Source: Scatomorpha sp964367935
GTDB lineage: Bacteria; Bacillota; Clostridia; Oscillospirales; Oscillospiraceae
NCBI GenBank assembly: GCA_964367935.1
Contig: CAYIYZ010000008.1
Span: 37,558 to 101,557 of the forward strand
Direction of reading: 5' to 3'
Length of the DNA: 64,000 nucleotides
Each line of letters starts with the position of its first letter. The first letter of the stretch is position 1. Shown here one piece after another: positions 38,401-46,430 of this stretch. The position numbers were made by a program, and so were the translations under genes. The notes under the pieces are model-generated. The model did not search any database, was not told the DNA's origin, and saw nothing but the letters and a program-made list of their open reading frames with translations.

Positions 38401-41400
38401 TTCAGAGATTTCGAGCTCAGCAATACGGGCGTAGTATCGACACTTACAGAGGGTGTGTACGACATAGCGTTGAGAGATGCGGACGTAGCCAATACCGATA
38501 ATGTGCTTGACTTCACACTTAAGGTAGTTGAGGAGGAGGAAATAGACCCGAGCGACAGTACGGCAGAGCTTCAGGCGACGCCTGACACTACTATAGCTTT
38601 CAGAGGCGATACGATAAACTTTGTCACTGTGACAGGAGGCAGTGTATATCCCGAAAGTTATGTATGGGCAGTAGAGTGGGCAGATGATACACGTGATGTG
38701 AGCGTATATCCCCTACCGAGCCTGACCGTAAATGCTGATACGAAGCTTGCAGAGCTAGTGGTAAATGAGGATACGGCCTTCGGTGAAGTTGTGGTGTCGG
38801 TGACGACATACATAGACGAAAATGACCCGAAGACACCGGACGATGCGACAGACGACACAGCTCTGGCAACGGATAGTTACAACTTCACGATATACCCGAA
38901 GATGGATAGCATAGAGGGTAGTATCCCCACCATGACCTTGGATGGTGACGGCAACTACAGTTTGGTACAACATCTGACGGGCAGTGACACCGTTTGGGCA
39001 CTCGATGAAGCTATAACAATGATAAACGGCACTACAGCTGATTTTGTGGATGCGGAAGTGGTTTGGACACTTGAGGACGCAACAAAGCAGAATACGAGGC
39101 TGGAAAAAGATCAGGCGACAGGCGAGTACACCCTACATGTTGCTGTAGATGAAACAGGCGTGAATAACACTTTGGAGCTGACCGTGACTTACACGCATAC
39201 TCTCTCAGGACAGGAAATAAGTGATGTGATTATTATTAACCTGTCAAGCGACGCACGAGTATTCTATGATAATACGAATGCAAGCGGCGGAGCTATAACG
39301 GGTGCAAGTTACAACGGAGGCACGGTGCAAGTACCTTCGAACGGTCTTGTACAGGCAGGCACACTTGTAACGGTACAGGCGGCACCCATGGGCGAGAACA
39401 AGGTTAATAGCTGGTATGTAAACGGCGAGAACGTAGTAGGCGAAGTAGGTTATGTTATAGACGAAGAAAAGAGCACACTCAGCTTCACGGTTGAGGCGAG
39501 AAAGACCTATAACGTCACAGCGGACTACGTAAACAGCAACAACTATGCAATCAGCTTCACCTCACCCGAGGGCGGTGAAATATCGGCAACGGTGGGCGGC
39601 ACGAGCATAGTTAGCGGCAGTGAGCATATTAAAGGCTCGAATGTGGAGTTTAGCTTGAGCGTAGACAGCGGCTACAGCTTAGACCATTGGATAGTAAACG
39701 GTGTTAAATATGAGGAGCCTGTAGGCACAACGTTTAAGGGTATGAAGCTCGCATTTAACGGCATCGAGATGGCTTATGATGTCACGGTAGTAATGACGGC
39801 GAGTGACGAGACCTTCGAGTTGACAGCGGGAGCGAACGGAGCTGTTAACTTCTTCGTAAACAACGTTGCGATGACGGTAACGGGTACGGACGACGGCTCG
39901 GGCAATACGAAGTACAGTGTACCCGTTAAGACAGGTGATACGATCATAGCCTATGCGACACCGGACGAGAACTTTGTTGTGGGTGAGTGGACAACGGGTG
40001 ATCCGGCGACTGTCATAGCAAACAGTGGCGGCGTAGGAGCACAGACGGTAGTTATCAGCCCGTCAACGACGGCATACGGCGTAAGCTTTGTGGCAATACC
40101 CGAGTACGAAGTGAGCATAACCACAGCAGGCGGTAGCGGCGGCCTGTCAGGTGTTGTGTACGCAGGCGATGCGATAGCGGATGACACTTCGGCAACTGTG
40201 AAGGTCATAGAGAGCGGAAGCCTAACCTTGCTCGCAGTACCCGACGAGGGCATGGAGCTGAAGACATGGACGGTAAACGGCGCTTCATACATAGGTGAAA
40301 CGAACGGTGCCTCCATAACGCTGACAAATGTGACGCAGAATGTAATCGTAAGAGCAGAATTTGCACCGATACAGCATAAGGTCAGCTACAGTGCAGGCGC
40401 TAACGGTACGATCAGTGCGACATACTTCTACGGTGGAGACCAAGCGTTTACCAGCGGTGCGGACATTAACGCAGGACTGCCCGTGACCTTTACGGTTACA
40501 CCGAATGCTAACTACCATGTACAGGAAATAAGCGTAAATGACGTGGCAGTGGACTTTAGCGTAGATACGAATACTTTAGAGGCTACGTATACGATAGCGG
40601 CTTTGGCAAGCGATGTTGAAGTTGAAGCAGTGCTCATGGCGAATGATACCTTTGCGGTCACGGCACCGACTGTATTTACAGCGGATGCAGCGGCAGGCAC
40701 AGCAGACGGTATTGCTTCTATAGATGTTGAAGCAGACGGTGTGAGTGTAGACGGCAACCCTGTAAGTGTAGTGATAGGTGGCAAGGCTATGATCACATTT
40801 ACTCCGACAAGTGCTGATGCCACAGTAGACCCGACTACTCTAATCAGTGAGCTTGAGGCTGTACTCACGGCGGCAGGCTCTTCGGCAGAGGTGAGCGTTT
40901 CCATAGAAAACAACACAAATTACGTAGCAACTATAAGCGGTGTGGACATGGCACTTGACTTTAGCGGCATCGCTAATCCCTTCGTTGGCGGACAGAGGCT
41001 AGTGGCTGTAGGAACGCAGGAAGATGAGGGCGGTATCATGCTCGTGAGATACAAGGGTGTAACCCTGAGCAATCTCTCACAGATACCGGCTGATGCAGTA
41101 GTTGAAATAACCTTAGTGTCACAGCCGGGCTACAGATTGGCATCTCTGACTTCAAGTACAGGTGGCAGTATTGGCTTTACAGAGGTCGGCAATGCGGCAC
41201 CTAACCCGTCCGTAATGGGCAATATAATGGCAAATACGGTGCAGGGAAGCCCCTCGGTGACCTATACGGCGAGCTTGACCATGGATCAGGCACAGACCAT
41301 AGCACCTCAATTTGAAAAGATTGGCTACAGCGTCACTGTCAATATAGTAGGAACGGGCATAGGCTCGGTGACAGCAGGCACGCTCTCACTCGGACCTATT

Positions 41401-43308
41401 GCAACGGGCAATACGAGTGGCAGTATAGCTGCAGGCAGTGAAGTAGTGGTAAGGGCAACACCAAGCGCAACGGCTGAGCTTGAAACGCTTATAGTTGACG
41501 GTGTAGCATATGCGGCAGGTACGCATACAATAGCGTCGCTAAACGATGATGTGGTGATAACCGCTATATTCAATGCACTTGAGAAGCAGGTTACGGTGAA
41601 TACGATAGGTGACGGCAGCTTGGGCGTTTATAACGGTGCGGATGCTGTCACAAACGGACAGAGTGTAGCCGTGGGAACTCAGCTACTGCTCATAGCACAG
41701 CCGGCTGAAAACAACAAGGTAACGAGTGTAGAGGCGGGCGGACGTGACCTCGGCATAGGTGCTGAGGGCGGTAACTCCACCTATAAGGTAGACGCAGGTA
41801 GGGACAATAACATCATCGCAAACTTTGCTACAGGTAAGGTGGCGGTGACTTGGGTTAATCCGACAGGTGCGACAATCACTGTAACAGATGCGGGCGGAGC
41901 GGTGCTTTCGAGCGGTGACTATGTGGATGTTGATTCACGAATCAACATAACGGCAAGTCCAACGAGCGCCTTATACTCCGTAACAGGCATAACCGTCAAC
42001 GGTAACACGACAAACGGAACTTCTGCGGCACATACAGTGACGGAGGCAACGAGCATCACAGCCGTTGTGGATACGCAGATAGCCGGCAATGAACCGCAAC
42101 TTGCTATTATAAGCGTAGGCGGAACCTTGGAGGTCACAGATCAAAACGGTGCCCCTGTAGCTGCAGGTGTGCCTCTCGCAGCTGGCACGATACTGACCTT
42201 CGTAGCAACACCGACCAGTGGATATACCTTCAATGACATTACGGTTAAGGGCGTGTCTGTTGGCAATAATGGCACGTATACAGTAAGCGGAACGGACGGT
42301 CTGATAACAGTAATCGCAAGCTTTACACCACCGGCAGGCACGAACACGGGAGGCGGACTGGAGATTGAAGGTCAGTACAGTGTTAAACTTCGTGCAGAGG
42401 GGCTGACAATCCTCACGGTAACTGACTCCAAGGGAACGAAGATAAGTGACGGTGACATGGTTGAAGGCGGCGAAGTGCTGACGATCAGTGCAGTGTCTAA
42501 GGATGCTGACAGGGTGATCAAGATAACGGTCAACGGACATCCCTTCGTGAACGGCGAGGACTACGAGGTCTACGCGAATACAGAGATATTCGTAACGGAT
42601 AGGAGCGACGAGGGCTTGCCCTACTACTTGCTGGACGATACGAAGATATTCTTGGGCTTCTCGGCTGATGTCAATGAGGACGGCTATATAGAGTCTGATG
42701 AGTACGTAGCACCTGAGAACAGGGAAGTGTTCTACGCTTTCAATGACAAGAGCTTTGTCGACATAGCCGGACATTGGGGTGTAGAGTACATAGACTTCGT
42801 GACGGAGCGTGAACTGTTCTTGGGCACAAGTCCGAGTGAGTTCTCACCCGATATGCAAATGACGAGAGCAATGTTTGCGACGGTCATAGGTAGGTTGCAT
42901 GAGCGCAGTTACGGTGAGATAGAGAGCACGGGCACGAATAGCTTCACGGATTGTGACTATGAGCTCTACTACGGCAAGTACGTAGACTGGGCGGCAGAGA
43001 ACGGCATCATTAAGGGCATAGGCGACAATTTGTTCGCACCTGATAACTCGATAACGAGGCAGGAGATGGCGACCATACTGTACCGTTATGCGACATACCT
43101 TGAGGCGATGCCTGAGACGATGGACGGTACACTCACTTATGCAGACTCTGCGGAGATTTCGGATTGGGCGCAGGGCGCAGCATTGTTTACGCAGACGACG
43201 GACATAATCACAGGTAAGGGTGAGGATATGTTCGCACCGGGCGACAATGCAACAAGAACGGAAGTTGCAACGATAATCATGCGTTTTGTGTACTTCACAT
43301 TAAAGTAA
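29500..43308 (+). CDS. giant SLH-anchored surface protein (about 4600 residues)
   Basis: A single intact frame of 4602 codons, more than a fifth of the window. It begins with a signal peptide (KKKLSVLLVTAMLVNMMAML with an AEA cleavage site). Residues 125-400 hold FG-GAP/integrin-like calcium motifs such as DFDGDGLPGE, DFDGDGRDE and DMNRDGIDD. A beta-rich region, a fibronectin-like and an Ig-like segment (about 990-1290) follow. InlB-type repeats with WYVNG and FDEW motifs lie at about 1550-2050 and again at 3280-4270. A region with ISGEGWNFDMDTATLNI-type repeats is between them. Three SLH domains end the protein (about 4416, 4481 and 4546), which attach it to pyruvylated cell-wall polymer. 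No catalytic domain was recognised. A role in adhesion or as a surface layer is likely. ATG 29500 is chosen because it has the ribosome binding site and opens the signal peptide. Confidence 0.92.
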   Translation: MKKKLSVLLVTAMLVNMMAMLAVLVPAPVVAEAAGNDFQGGASDAFSALGFDTSVRPKGYNMDYTENPYGTNEMTGDQIWEFARLENGDGSHTYGDDREQDPSTGGGWGNRYVDTNDTLEIFNAIAGDFDGDGLPGEIAYVGISTKLTAGTTISTERNDVNNTRAIDLLLVDPETGRDSGTKMITDGVKLSASGHADYASEYTPFNIGYSSAYKSGFHTADYAWLNLMQVATGDFDGDGRDEIAVYSPTAGDPHVDIYRYVGTDDNWMDMDNWVVLWTHPLALAYGKTPNSVSMAVGDMNRDGIDDLAISSGLIYENFTGSGTSISISPSAGYVLWGNDEGALQSYQLLDMGGSVFSSQAARAGLAFDDVTGDGVGELIMGGSPHATAYLNESRVMATYVFDGQDLVMDSHLEYKVIDGSWTEIAAPLPDNTDNTETVWDSNNGLDEKYYSLPHMAANVAAITPAPNSNAGTDGSYIYIDSLLFRYDQGNISFSYALDEQGGLAASDSSPSTGSKWVGESFEGLSYIDLSGAPTVKPVKSVYYVENGAASAATSAGGYEQIMTTAIVFDFAESGNISGGSIYVPMNQYVSLALGGSSGANPFKARNEYDSIQLVENGGVSSKIYTPIAHIKLDMDLDTTIIEYTGKSFLTYSDPKVLAIIAAAPYFEDVDRVTGYDYAWQNTTSWAKTSGEGHGDLVAIDLEVGAFLSTEIDAFGAGVDLETSLNFTYEWERVTMESQEYTLTFETSQNEDAVAFYSIPTQHYVYDIYEPDGNGGYTKREDIISIPYQPNYQILNLDYYESIQPDYSELPPIRGVALTSTPGDPGSYPSSTSGYNVIAEWNDHPSGVSFGNGAQTQSITLTKEVEESHNFGAAFDLQMGGGLGTQSDIAQAEADITVGAQLSFNPSGGFVNVNLEGTTIEGSVTNMPLEFEDYGYYYNWKLFSYEYNGGSMGVIPVVSYIVNDVQAPPLLPDDFQQDYDKSTAEKNVLTWTYPYAEDATFLVYRNYEFAQDGGIQLVDTLTPSTNQYNLLTDDEGRKYKEYYFEDYEISPYSKYEYSIQVQRPYPQVPPLSSPSELISVISRSDSGYPNIRVTESDNFNDGNLQLYPDRTSTLTAEVTGPQGQAPNDYYATTQYQWQKLINGEWTKIVNRTSNVLTFENPGKVDEGQYRCQVNVITKSDAIAITSYTIPIAVSQAKRTTIIEDVSVATADNGGIHIQASVVNAHSDSGTIPSGTVQLQFTHKETGAEYFYPATLNSLGQIDTIINTSVASGLYNVRLYYGGSYIFLQSEYNTIYLKGDSNTYNLSAPLNVFYGDGAEITYQSVTSIDGITRVEPAYAFDFTVYAVGEPYVDVTDEDYIIQSSTKGAYTLKPETPAGTYVIYMMAAEGVAEEDAQAATTVVLPRPITLQLPDYELSQDAPSSNYLPINLKDLQIISGTWAPHQVGEDGKFTVEKDIQEDVTFYNTAGTAKNSYADAVKTSGYYSMRMDVTTFDNHAITFVDGSLVVLGATFSMEAGARAYADEDVGTLHMMGPKYFATREEIPETGASPDGVIKTTYQAGTKVTFQAVPDDGYVVYDWYVNGLSQGTTDSFFALTMPPEDNTKVEVQFTIAKNTLSFDVGGDEGGGTISIDPSIPSNSVVLSGAGHTFTAVANEGYHFDEWRYTRLGYGTSYIDDTDDTENDEDTYTYNAEGMITESTLEFYMPDVSSSIVAVFERDFYTLTLDDTSGRDGLTAWYIGSTGSDSTAGGEKIYLTSGALVKGDTVITVQPEAGFELDPSSRYATIGSKGIQNNDGTYTFTITEDTTVLGATKQGDFDFTVETYVLGNDGSLADEDIALAVTYGEFADTINPTDSNTTAGEGSTEGEVYRDILGGSDITVTESHPHYYDFLGWYVDATATTTELQRPSIIESGAKVTKDSSYKYYDGSTEYYFIAEATGTVDMGEHGAVTIRMDNDSYTLESISKDSTVRAVFKEIPQYELRLKEISSAVGEYSNVSLPEGAYKSTEQDMGYEPTIVFHEGDDIVISVVPKSGYTNSYWNTTRVRDGAVQKVRSTERSYIMSDLAESYDLEVQFSSTTYHNITWGGVSPAINGIQLSAYYSTNTVDHGGTFRFTLSGNGVALLEPTNANGTGIFANGNEFLISSSGEVTAPDGLILVTNAPSSGGATVYEIRNITSAVNITVDLGGVGIMVDGVDVSRISGEGWNFDMDTATLNITDNGDVGSSTGRVISGHYEASSVKTMTEFSIVTATGVSRLSIEDLTVENTYNHGDSGELSERILDLEFAESTPGALTFTLYVEGDNEFKYVADEGTTNHPNFWVIGNYDDLTIRGDGTMKITDMGGFIGNNGADLSFLDNVKVDMSVAMSHEQNNMLLMGETSDSDSKITLGEATAAAGVHNPTVTIHQYEGTNPNTNGLGYASVRTDIMDLYAGTFEAIIEIDAPKGGAYGWLSANALNIAGGDMSLVYTGRNDVRSPLNAVVSFNGTGSLKVNSTYAISDNVLADGISDAAINMREIPEGRHAVITHVDEDGIRNVGYAEKSESYNLQPLGDFTYLSIIGADGDMPLEPTDTGLLIKVDRWITQYEDYLEPVKQSFEFNVVPMTGGAATADGSFETLYIATGYTTAGVKVEVEHAYSNNSLEDMYTRNLEDYQHLVAAQDGNTIYLFDRDGVTDFMTLTQASEFTIVDTAYADGQTVTMDVIVETKRQTSGDGTPTAPEPNIGKLTLENAHIGALSLHALSELHLTGDNLIDTSIARTASNDAHMDTTGLAASYSLALIATEAMASLTVESYDHALDINGNLFIMGLEELTLESRSKDVVLANSAIHTYYTHEAYYDDDGAMGGFVGVDGYTYTQSFGKTPNTSVEQTSDVILSVPYVNIRPVTPTEHMMIGTTELLLDRSDDANNVLTTQYAVMPEYAVNFDDAWLTNADSSVNVDLLGTPPLTLAMITSVWQNSDIENAFTTANYSGYTSLFRDFELSNTGVVSTLTEGVYDIALRDADVANTDNVLDFTLKVVEEEEIDPSDSTAELQATPDTTIAFRGDTINFVTVTGGSVYPESYVWAVEWADDTRDVSVYPLPSLTVNADTKLAELVVNEDTAFGEVVVSVTTYIDENDPKTPDDATDDTALATDSYNFTIYPKMDSIEGSIPTMTLDGDGNYSLVQHLTGSDTVWALDEAITMINGTTADFVDAEVVWTLEDATKQNTRLEKDQATGEYTLHVAVDETGVNNTLELTVTYTHTLSGQEISDVIIINLSSDARVFYDNTNASGGAITGASYNGGTVQVPSNGLVQAGTLVTVQAAPMGENKVNSWYVNGENVVGEVGYVIDEEKSTLSFTVEARKTYNVTADYVNSNNYAISFTSPEGGEISATVGGTSIVSGSEHIKGSNVEFSLSVDSGYSLDHWIVNGVKYEEPVGTTFKGMKLAFNGIEMAYDVTVVMTASDETFELTAGANGAVNFFVNNVAMTVTGTDDGSGNTKYSVPVKTGDTIIAYATPDENFVVGEWTTGDPATVIANSGGVGAQTVVISPSTTAYGVSFVAIPEYEVSITTAGGSGGLSGVVYAGDAIADDTSATVKVIESGSLTLLAVPDEGMELKTWTVNGASYIGETNGASITLTNVTQNVIVRAEFAPIQHKVSYSAGANGTISATYFYGGDQAFTSGADINAGLPVTFTVTPNANYHVQEISVNDVAVDFSVDTNTLEATYTIAALASDVEVEAVLMANDTFAVTAPTVFTADAAAGTADGIASIDVEADGVSVDGNPVSVVIGGKAMITFTPTSADATVDPTTLISELEAVLTAAGSSAEVSVSIENNTNYVATISGVDMALDFSGIANPFVGGQRLVAVGTQEDEGGIMLVRYKGVTLSNLSQIPADAVVEITLVSQPGYRLASLTSSTGGSIGFTEVGNAAPNPSVMGNIMANTVQGSPSVTYTASLTMDQAQTIAPQFEKIGYSVTVNIVGTGIGSVTAGTLSLGPIATGNTSGSIAAGSEVVVRATPSATAELETLIVDGVAYAAGTHTIASLNDDVVITAIFNALEKQVTVNTIGDGSLGVYNGADAVTNGQSVAVGTQLLLIAQPAENNKVTSVEAGGRDLGIGAEGGNSTYKVDAGRDNNIIANFATGKVAVTWVNPTGATITVTDAGGAVLSSGDYVDVDSRINITASPTSALYSVTGITVNGNTTNGTSAAHTVTEATSITAVVDTQIAGNEPQLAIISVGGTLEVTDQNGAPVAAGVPLAAGTILTFVATPTSGYTFNDITVKGVSVGNNGTYTVSGTDGLITVIASFTPPAGTNTGGGLEIEGQYSVKLRAEGLTILTVTDSKGTKISDGDMVEGGEVLTISAVSKDADRVIKITVNGHPFVNGEDYEVYANTEIFVTDRSDEGLPYYLLDDTKIFLGFSADVNEDGYIESDEYVAPENREVFYAFNDKSFVDIAGHWGVEYIDFVTERELFLGTSPSEFSPDMQMTRAMFATVIGRLHERSYGEIESTGTNSFTDCDYELYYGKYVDWAAENGIIKGIGDNLFAPDNSITRQEMATILYRYATYLEAMPETMDGTLTYADSAEISDWAQGAALFTQTTDIITGKGEDMFAPGDNATRTEVATIIMRFVYFTLK

Positions 43309-43320
43309 GGCATAAACCTA

Positions 43321-43353
43321 AAAGAAGGCTCTCGACAGAGAGCCTTCTTTTTT
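43321..43353 (+). terminator. terminator after the giant gene
   Basis: AAAGAAGGCTCTC and GAGAGCCTTCTTT enclose GACA and are followed by a U-run (TTTTTT). Confidence 0.88.
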
Positions 43354-43384
43354 GCTAGGATTAGCATCGATGTCGCCATGCAAA

Positions 43385-43429
43385 AGTAAAAAGAAAAAGC
43401 CTTGAAAAGCACCACGCTTTTCAAGGCTT
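43385..43429 (-). terminator. terminator after rubrerythrin
   Basis: On the minus strand AAGCCTTGAAAAGC, GTGGT and GCTTTTCAAGGCTT form a 14-bp stem, followed by TTTTCTTTTTAC. The stem is the same as the one after ferritin at 57667. Confidence 0.88.
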
Positions 43430-43439
43430 AAAGAGTAAC

Positions 43440-43973
43440 TTAGTAATTTTCAGCCCTCAGCTCAAAGAAAGCCTTGGAGTGGAAACATACGGGACATAGG
43501 TCCGGAGCGTCTTTACCGTCATGGAAATGACCACAGTTACGACATTCCCAACGCTCTTCTTTGCTCTTACTGAATACAGTGCCGTTCTTGACATTCTCTA
43601 AAAGTGCCTTGTAGCGCTCTTCGTGTGCCTTCTCGATTTCGGCAACGGCACGGAACTGCTTTGCTAGGTCGCCAAAGCCCTCCTCCTCCGCCTCTTTTGC
43701 GAAAGTAGCGTACATGTCAGTCCACTCATAGTGCTCACCTGCGGCGGCAGCGAGTAGATTCTCGGCAGTGGTACCTATGCCACCCAATGCTTTAAACCAG
43801 AGTTTTGCGTGCTCTTTTTCGTTAGCAGCGGTCTGCTCAAATATTTCCGCTATCTGCTGATAGCCCTCTTTCTTTGCTGCTGATGCAAAGTAGCTGTACT
43901 TGTTGCGTGCCTCGGACTCACCGGAAAATGCCGCCTTCAAGTTAGCTTCGGTCTTTGTACCTTTTAAATTCAT
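43440..43973 (-). CDS. rbr: rubrerythrin
   Basis: A 177-residue peroxide-reducing protein of anaerobes. The N-terminal four-helix domain carries the di-iron ligands in GESEARNKY, ANEKEHAKLW and AEIEKAHEERY. A C-terminal rubredoxin-like domain has CRNCG and CPVC. ATG 43973 lies six bases after GGAGGG; another ATG at 43979 touches that site. It has its own terminator, and no close downstream gene is seen. It would detoxify hydrogen peroxide in the cytosol. Confidence 0.97.
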   Translation of the reverse strand: MNLKGTKTEANLKAAFSGESEARNKYSYFASAAKKEGYQQIAEIFEQTAANEKEHAKLWFKALGGIGTTAENLLAAAAGEHYEWTDMYATFAKEAEEEGFGDLAKQFRAVAEIEKAHEERYKALLENVKNGTVFSKSKEERWECRNCGHFHDGKDAPDLCPVCFHSKAFFELRAENY

Positions 43974-44081
43974 AGTCATCCCTCCTATAAGTTCAGTGAC
44001 ATTATTGCCCTGTACAGACTATTTTACACTATTTTCGCCCACACATCCACAAAAATTTACCATAGAAGGAAAAATAATGAT

Positions 44082-44693
44082 TTACTTAAGTGCCGAAAAG
44101 GCATGACGGATATAATGGCGCATAATAGACCTAAACTCCTCTTTACTCATATCAGAACCCCATTTTAGTAGCAAACCTTCACGCAGACCGTAAAGCGCGG
44201 AATTAGCTACCATACGAGCGAGCATGACACCGCCCTCCTCAGACTTCACCGACTCTGGGAGTGTTACAGTTAATATGTGTACTATAAGTAAAACAAGCTT
44301 ATCTGTATAATGGCTGTTTATCTTGTCGTCATTGACAATAATGTGCATTTCCTCATTGAAATTGTCCTGCGCCTCAACTAAGTTATCCACCCAACTTTCA
44401 AGCATGAAATTGAGCTCAACCTCACCCGTCTCCCTCAATGCCTGTTCGTGTGAGCTCGAATGATTCGTGGGCATGAAACTGTCAAAGTCACTTAAATGCA
44501 CGAGTACAGGATCTATGAGCGCATTGACTATGTCTTCCTTCGTCCTAAAATAATGATAGAGGTTGCCAACTGCCATGTCAGCATTTTTGGCTATCTTACG
44601 CACGGAGGAACCAGCAATGCCATTTTTAGCAAACTCTTTTTTTGCCGCATTCAATATTAAATCACGCTGTGTATCTTTTAGTACCTGTGCCAT
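44082..44693 (-). CDS. TetR-family transcriptional regulator
   Basis: A 203-residue regulator. Residues 8-55 form the TetR helix-turn-helix (ILNAAKKEFAKNGIAGSSVRK-like segment, ending NLYHYFRTKEDI). The ligand-binding C-terminal part is not assignable. ATG 44693 is chosen because AGGTGG lies seven bases upstream; a GTG at 44702 overlaps that site. A palindromic operator candidate lies just downstream of its own promoter. The adjacent MATE exporter, upstream on the same strand, is a likely target, as drug exporters often are. Confidence 0.88.
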   Translation of the reverse strand: MAQVLKDTQRDLILNAAKKEFAKNGIAGSSVRKIAKNADMAVGNLYHYFRTKEDIVNALIDPVLVHLSDFDSFMPTNHSSSHEQALRETGEVELNFMLESWVDNLVEAQDNFNEEMHIIVNDDKINSHYTDKLVLLIVHILTVTLPESVKSEEGGVMLARMVANSALYGLREGLLLKWGSDMSKEEFRSIMRHYIRHAFSALK

Positions 44694-44715
44694 ATAATCC
44701 ACCTAACCACATAAA

Positions 44716-44768
44716 AATGAGCGCCGTTCATTATTGAGCAGTATACAGTTTTAGTCTAAAAATGTCAA
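44716..44768 (-). promoter_or_regulatory. tetR promoter and candidate operator
   Basis: On the minus strand TTGACA (44768-44763), 17 bases, TATACT (44745-44740). The 17-bp sequence AATGAGCGCCGTTCATT (44716-44732) is a near-perfect palindrome between the -10 and the gene, where a bound repressor would block transcription. Confidence 0.65.
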
Positions 44769-44819
44769 GTGCGGCAGTGGAGTACATCCCTGCCGCAGTT
44801 TAAGTGTCTATATGACCTT

Positions 44820-46232
44820 TTATCCTTTTGGTGAGCTCGGGAGATTATACTCCGCCTTGAGCTTGTTAAGGTCTTTTAGTACGGATACAACAATAACAGT
44901 AGCGAAAATGCCGCTCAGCAAGTCAGCTATGGGCTGAGCAACTTGCACAGTCACAGCTTCTATGTATTGGGGTAAAATAAGGAGCGTGGGAATGAAAAAT
45001 ATCCCCTGTTTACCGAGCGCCATCAAAGTCGCTCTGAAGGAGTAGCCTATAGATTGGGTGAGCATGTTGGTCATAATCATCCAGGACTGCACAGGCAACA
45101 TCAGACAGCAGTACCTTAGCATAGTCGAGGCAAATTCTATAACTTCAGTGTCACCTGCACGGAAAGTGCCGATAATAGATTCAGCAAAAATAAAGGTCAC
45201 AACGCCCAAACTACTGAGTACAACGAGAGCAACCTTACAGGAGAACCAAAAAGCTTCCAAGACTCTGTCATAGCGCTCAGCTCCGTAATTAAAGCCCGCC
45301 ACAGGCTGAAAACCTTGCCCATATCCCATAATGGCTTGGAACATGAACATCATAATGCGATTAACTATGCCGGCAGAGGCGATGACAACATCTCCGAATG
45401 GGTTTGCTATAGTGTTTAGTAAGATGGAGGATATACTCGCCAAGCTTTGACGACAGAAAGTAGGGAAGCCGGATTTTAAGATTATTCCGTACATTTTAGG
45501 TCGGGGTGTGAACTTTTTTATGTCAATGGTAATGGTGTTATTACGGAAATTACATTGGTAAAATAAAATAGAGAAGCTGACAAGCTGGCTCAGGGCTGTA
45601 GCCAAGGCGGCACCGGATATACCCATTTCGGGGAAAGGTCCGTAGCCGAATATAAAAAGCGGATCCAATATAATATTGAGAATGCCCCCTGTCCCTATAC
45701 CAAGCATGGCGTTAAAAGCGTTACCCTGTGAACGCAATACATTGTTCATGACGTAGCTCGATGCCATAAAAGGTGCGGCATATAGTATGTAGCGTGCATA
45801 GTCCATGGCGAAGGGGGCGATTGTGTCGGTAGCACCTAAGAAGTAGACAAGCTCCTCTAAATACAGGCTGCCGAATACAGTGATGAGCATAGCCAAAATC
45901 AGAATTGAGAAGAAGCCGGTAGCGAGTATTCGTTCGGCGGCTACTCTGTCTTTTCTGCCCAAGGCACGTGAGACATTATTGCCACTACCCATAGCAACGG
46001 TAAATCCAACAGCCTGTATCATCGCCATGAGCGAGAAAATAATGCTCACAGCTCCAGAGGCCTCACGCCCGAGCTGTGATACAAAAAAAGTATCAGCCAT
46101 ATTGTAAATTGAAGTAATAAGCATACTGATAATAGACGGCACAGCAAGGGCGGGAATAAGCTTTGCTATGGGCGTCTGAGTCATCTTAGTATGCTTTTCG
46201 TCATATTGCAGTTCACTTGCGGATGCGCTCAT
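44820..46232 (-). CDS. MATE-family multidrug efflux protein
   Basis: A 470-residue membrane protein with twelve hydrophobic segments. The MATE pattern is visible in ALAVPSIISMLITSIYNMADTFFVSQLG, read as the first two helices, and in the second half SILLNTIANPFGDVVIASAGI. It exports cationic drugs or metabolites with Na+ or H+ antiport. The start ATG 46232 follows AAAGGAG. It precedes the tetR gene on the same strand and has a promoter at 46261-46289. Confidence 0.93.
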   Translation of the reverse strand: MSASASELQYDEKHTKMTQTPIAKLIPALAVPSIISMLITSIYNMADTFFVSQLGREASGAVSIIFSLMAMIQAVGFTVAMGSGNNVSRALGRKDRVAAERILATGFFSILILAMLITVFGSLYLEELVYFLGATDTIAPFAMDYARYILYAAPFMASSYVMNNVLRSQGNAFNAMLGIGTGGILNIILDPLFIFGYGPFPEMGISGAALATALSQLVSFSILFYQCNFRNNTITIDIKKFTPRPKMYGIILKSGFPTFCRQSLASISSILLNTIANPFGDVVIASAGIVNRIMMFMFQAIMGYGQGFQPVAGFNYGAERYDRVLEAFWFSCKVALVVLSSLGVVTFIFAESIIGTFRAGDTEVIEFASTMLRYCCLMLPVQSWMIMTNMLTQSIGYSFRATLMALGKQGIFFIPTLLILPQYIEAVTVQVAQPIADLLSGIFATVIVVSVLKDLNKLKAEYNLPSSPKG

Positions 46233-46260
46233 TACAACTCTCCTTTACATTTCAAGCAAA

Positions 46261-46289
46261 AGTATATCATATTCTTGCAATACTTGTAA
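46261..46289 (-). promoter_or_regulatory. MATE gene promoter
   Basis: On the minus strand TTACAA (46289-46284), 17 bases, TATACT (46266-46261). Confidence 0.6.
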
Positions 46290-46367
46290 ATGAATAATAA
46301 CTAAAAATGAAAGTGTAAAAAAGAATGCGTGAACTTATTTCGTTTATGTTACAAAAATAGAAAGCGA

Positions 46368-46396
46368 TTGAAAGTTTTGTTCAGGTGTGTTAACAT
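46368..46396 (+). promoter_or_regulatory. promoter of the SLH hydrolase gene
   Basis: TTGAAA (46368-46373), 17 bases, TAACAT (46391-46396). Confidence 0.55.
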
Positions 46397-46430
46397 TGAA
46401 ATAATTTTATAAAGAAGGGTTGGGCGAGTA

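Noticed and set aside
43440..43973. PerR box before rubrerythrin
   Set aside because: No TTATAAT-type inverted repeat was found in 43980-44081; even the promoter is unclear there.
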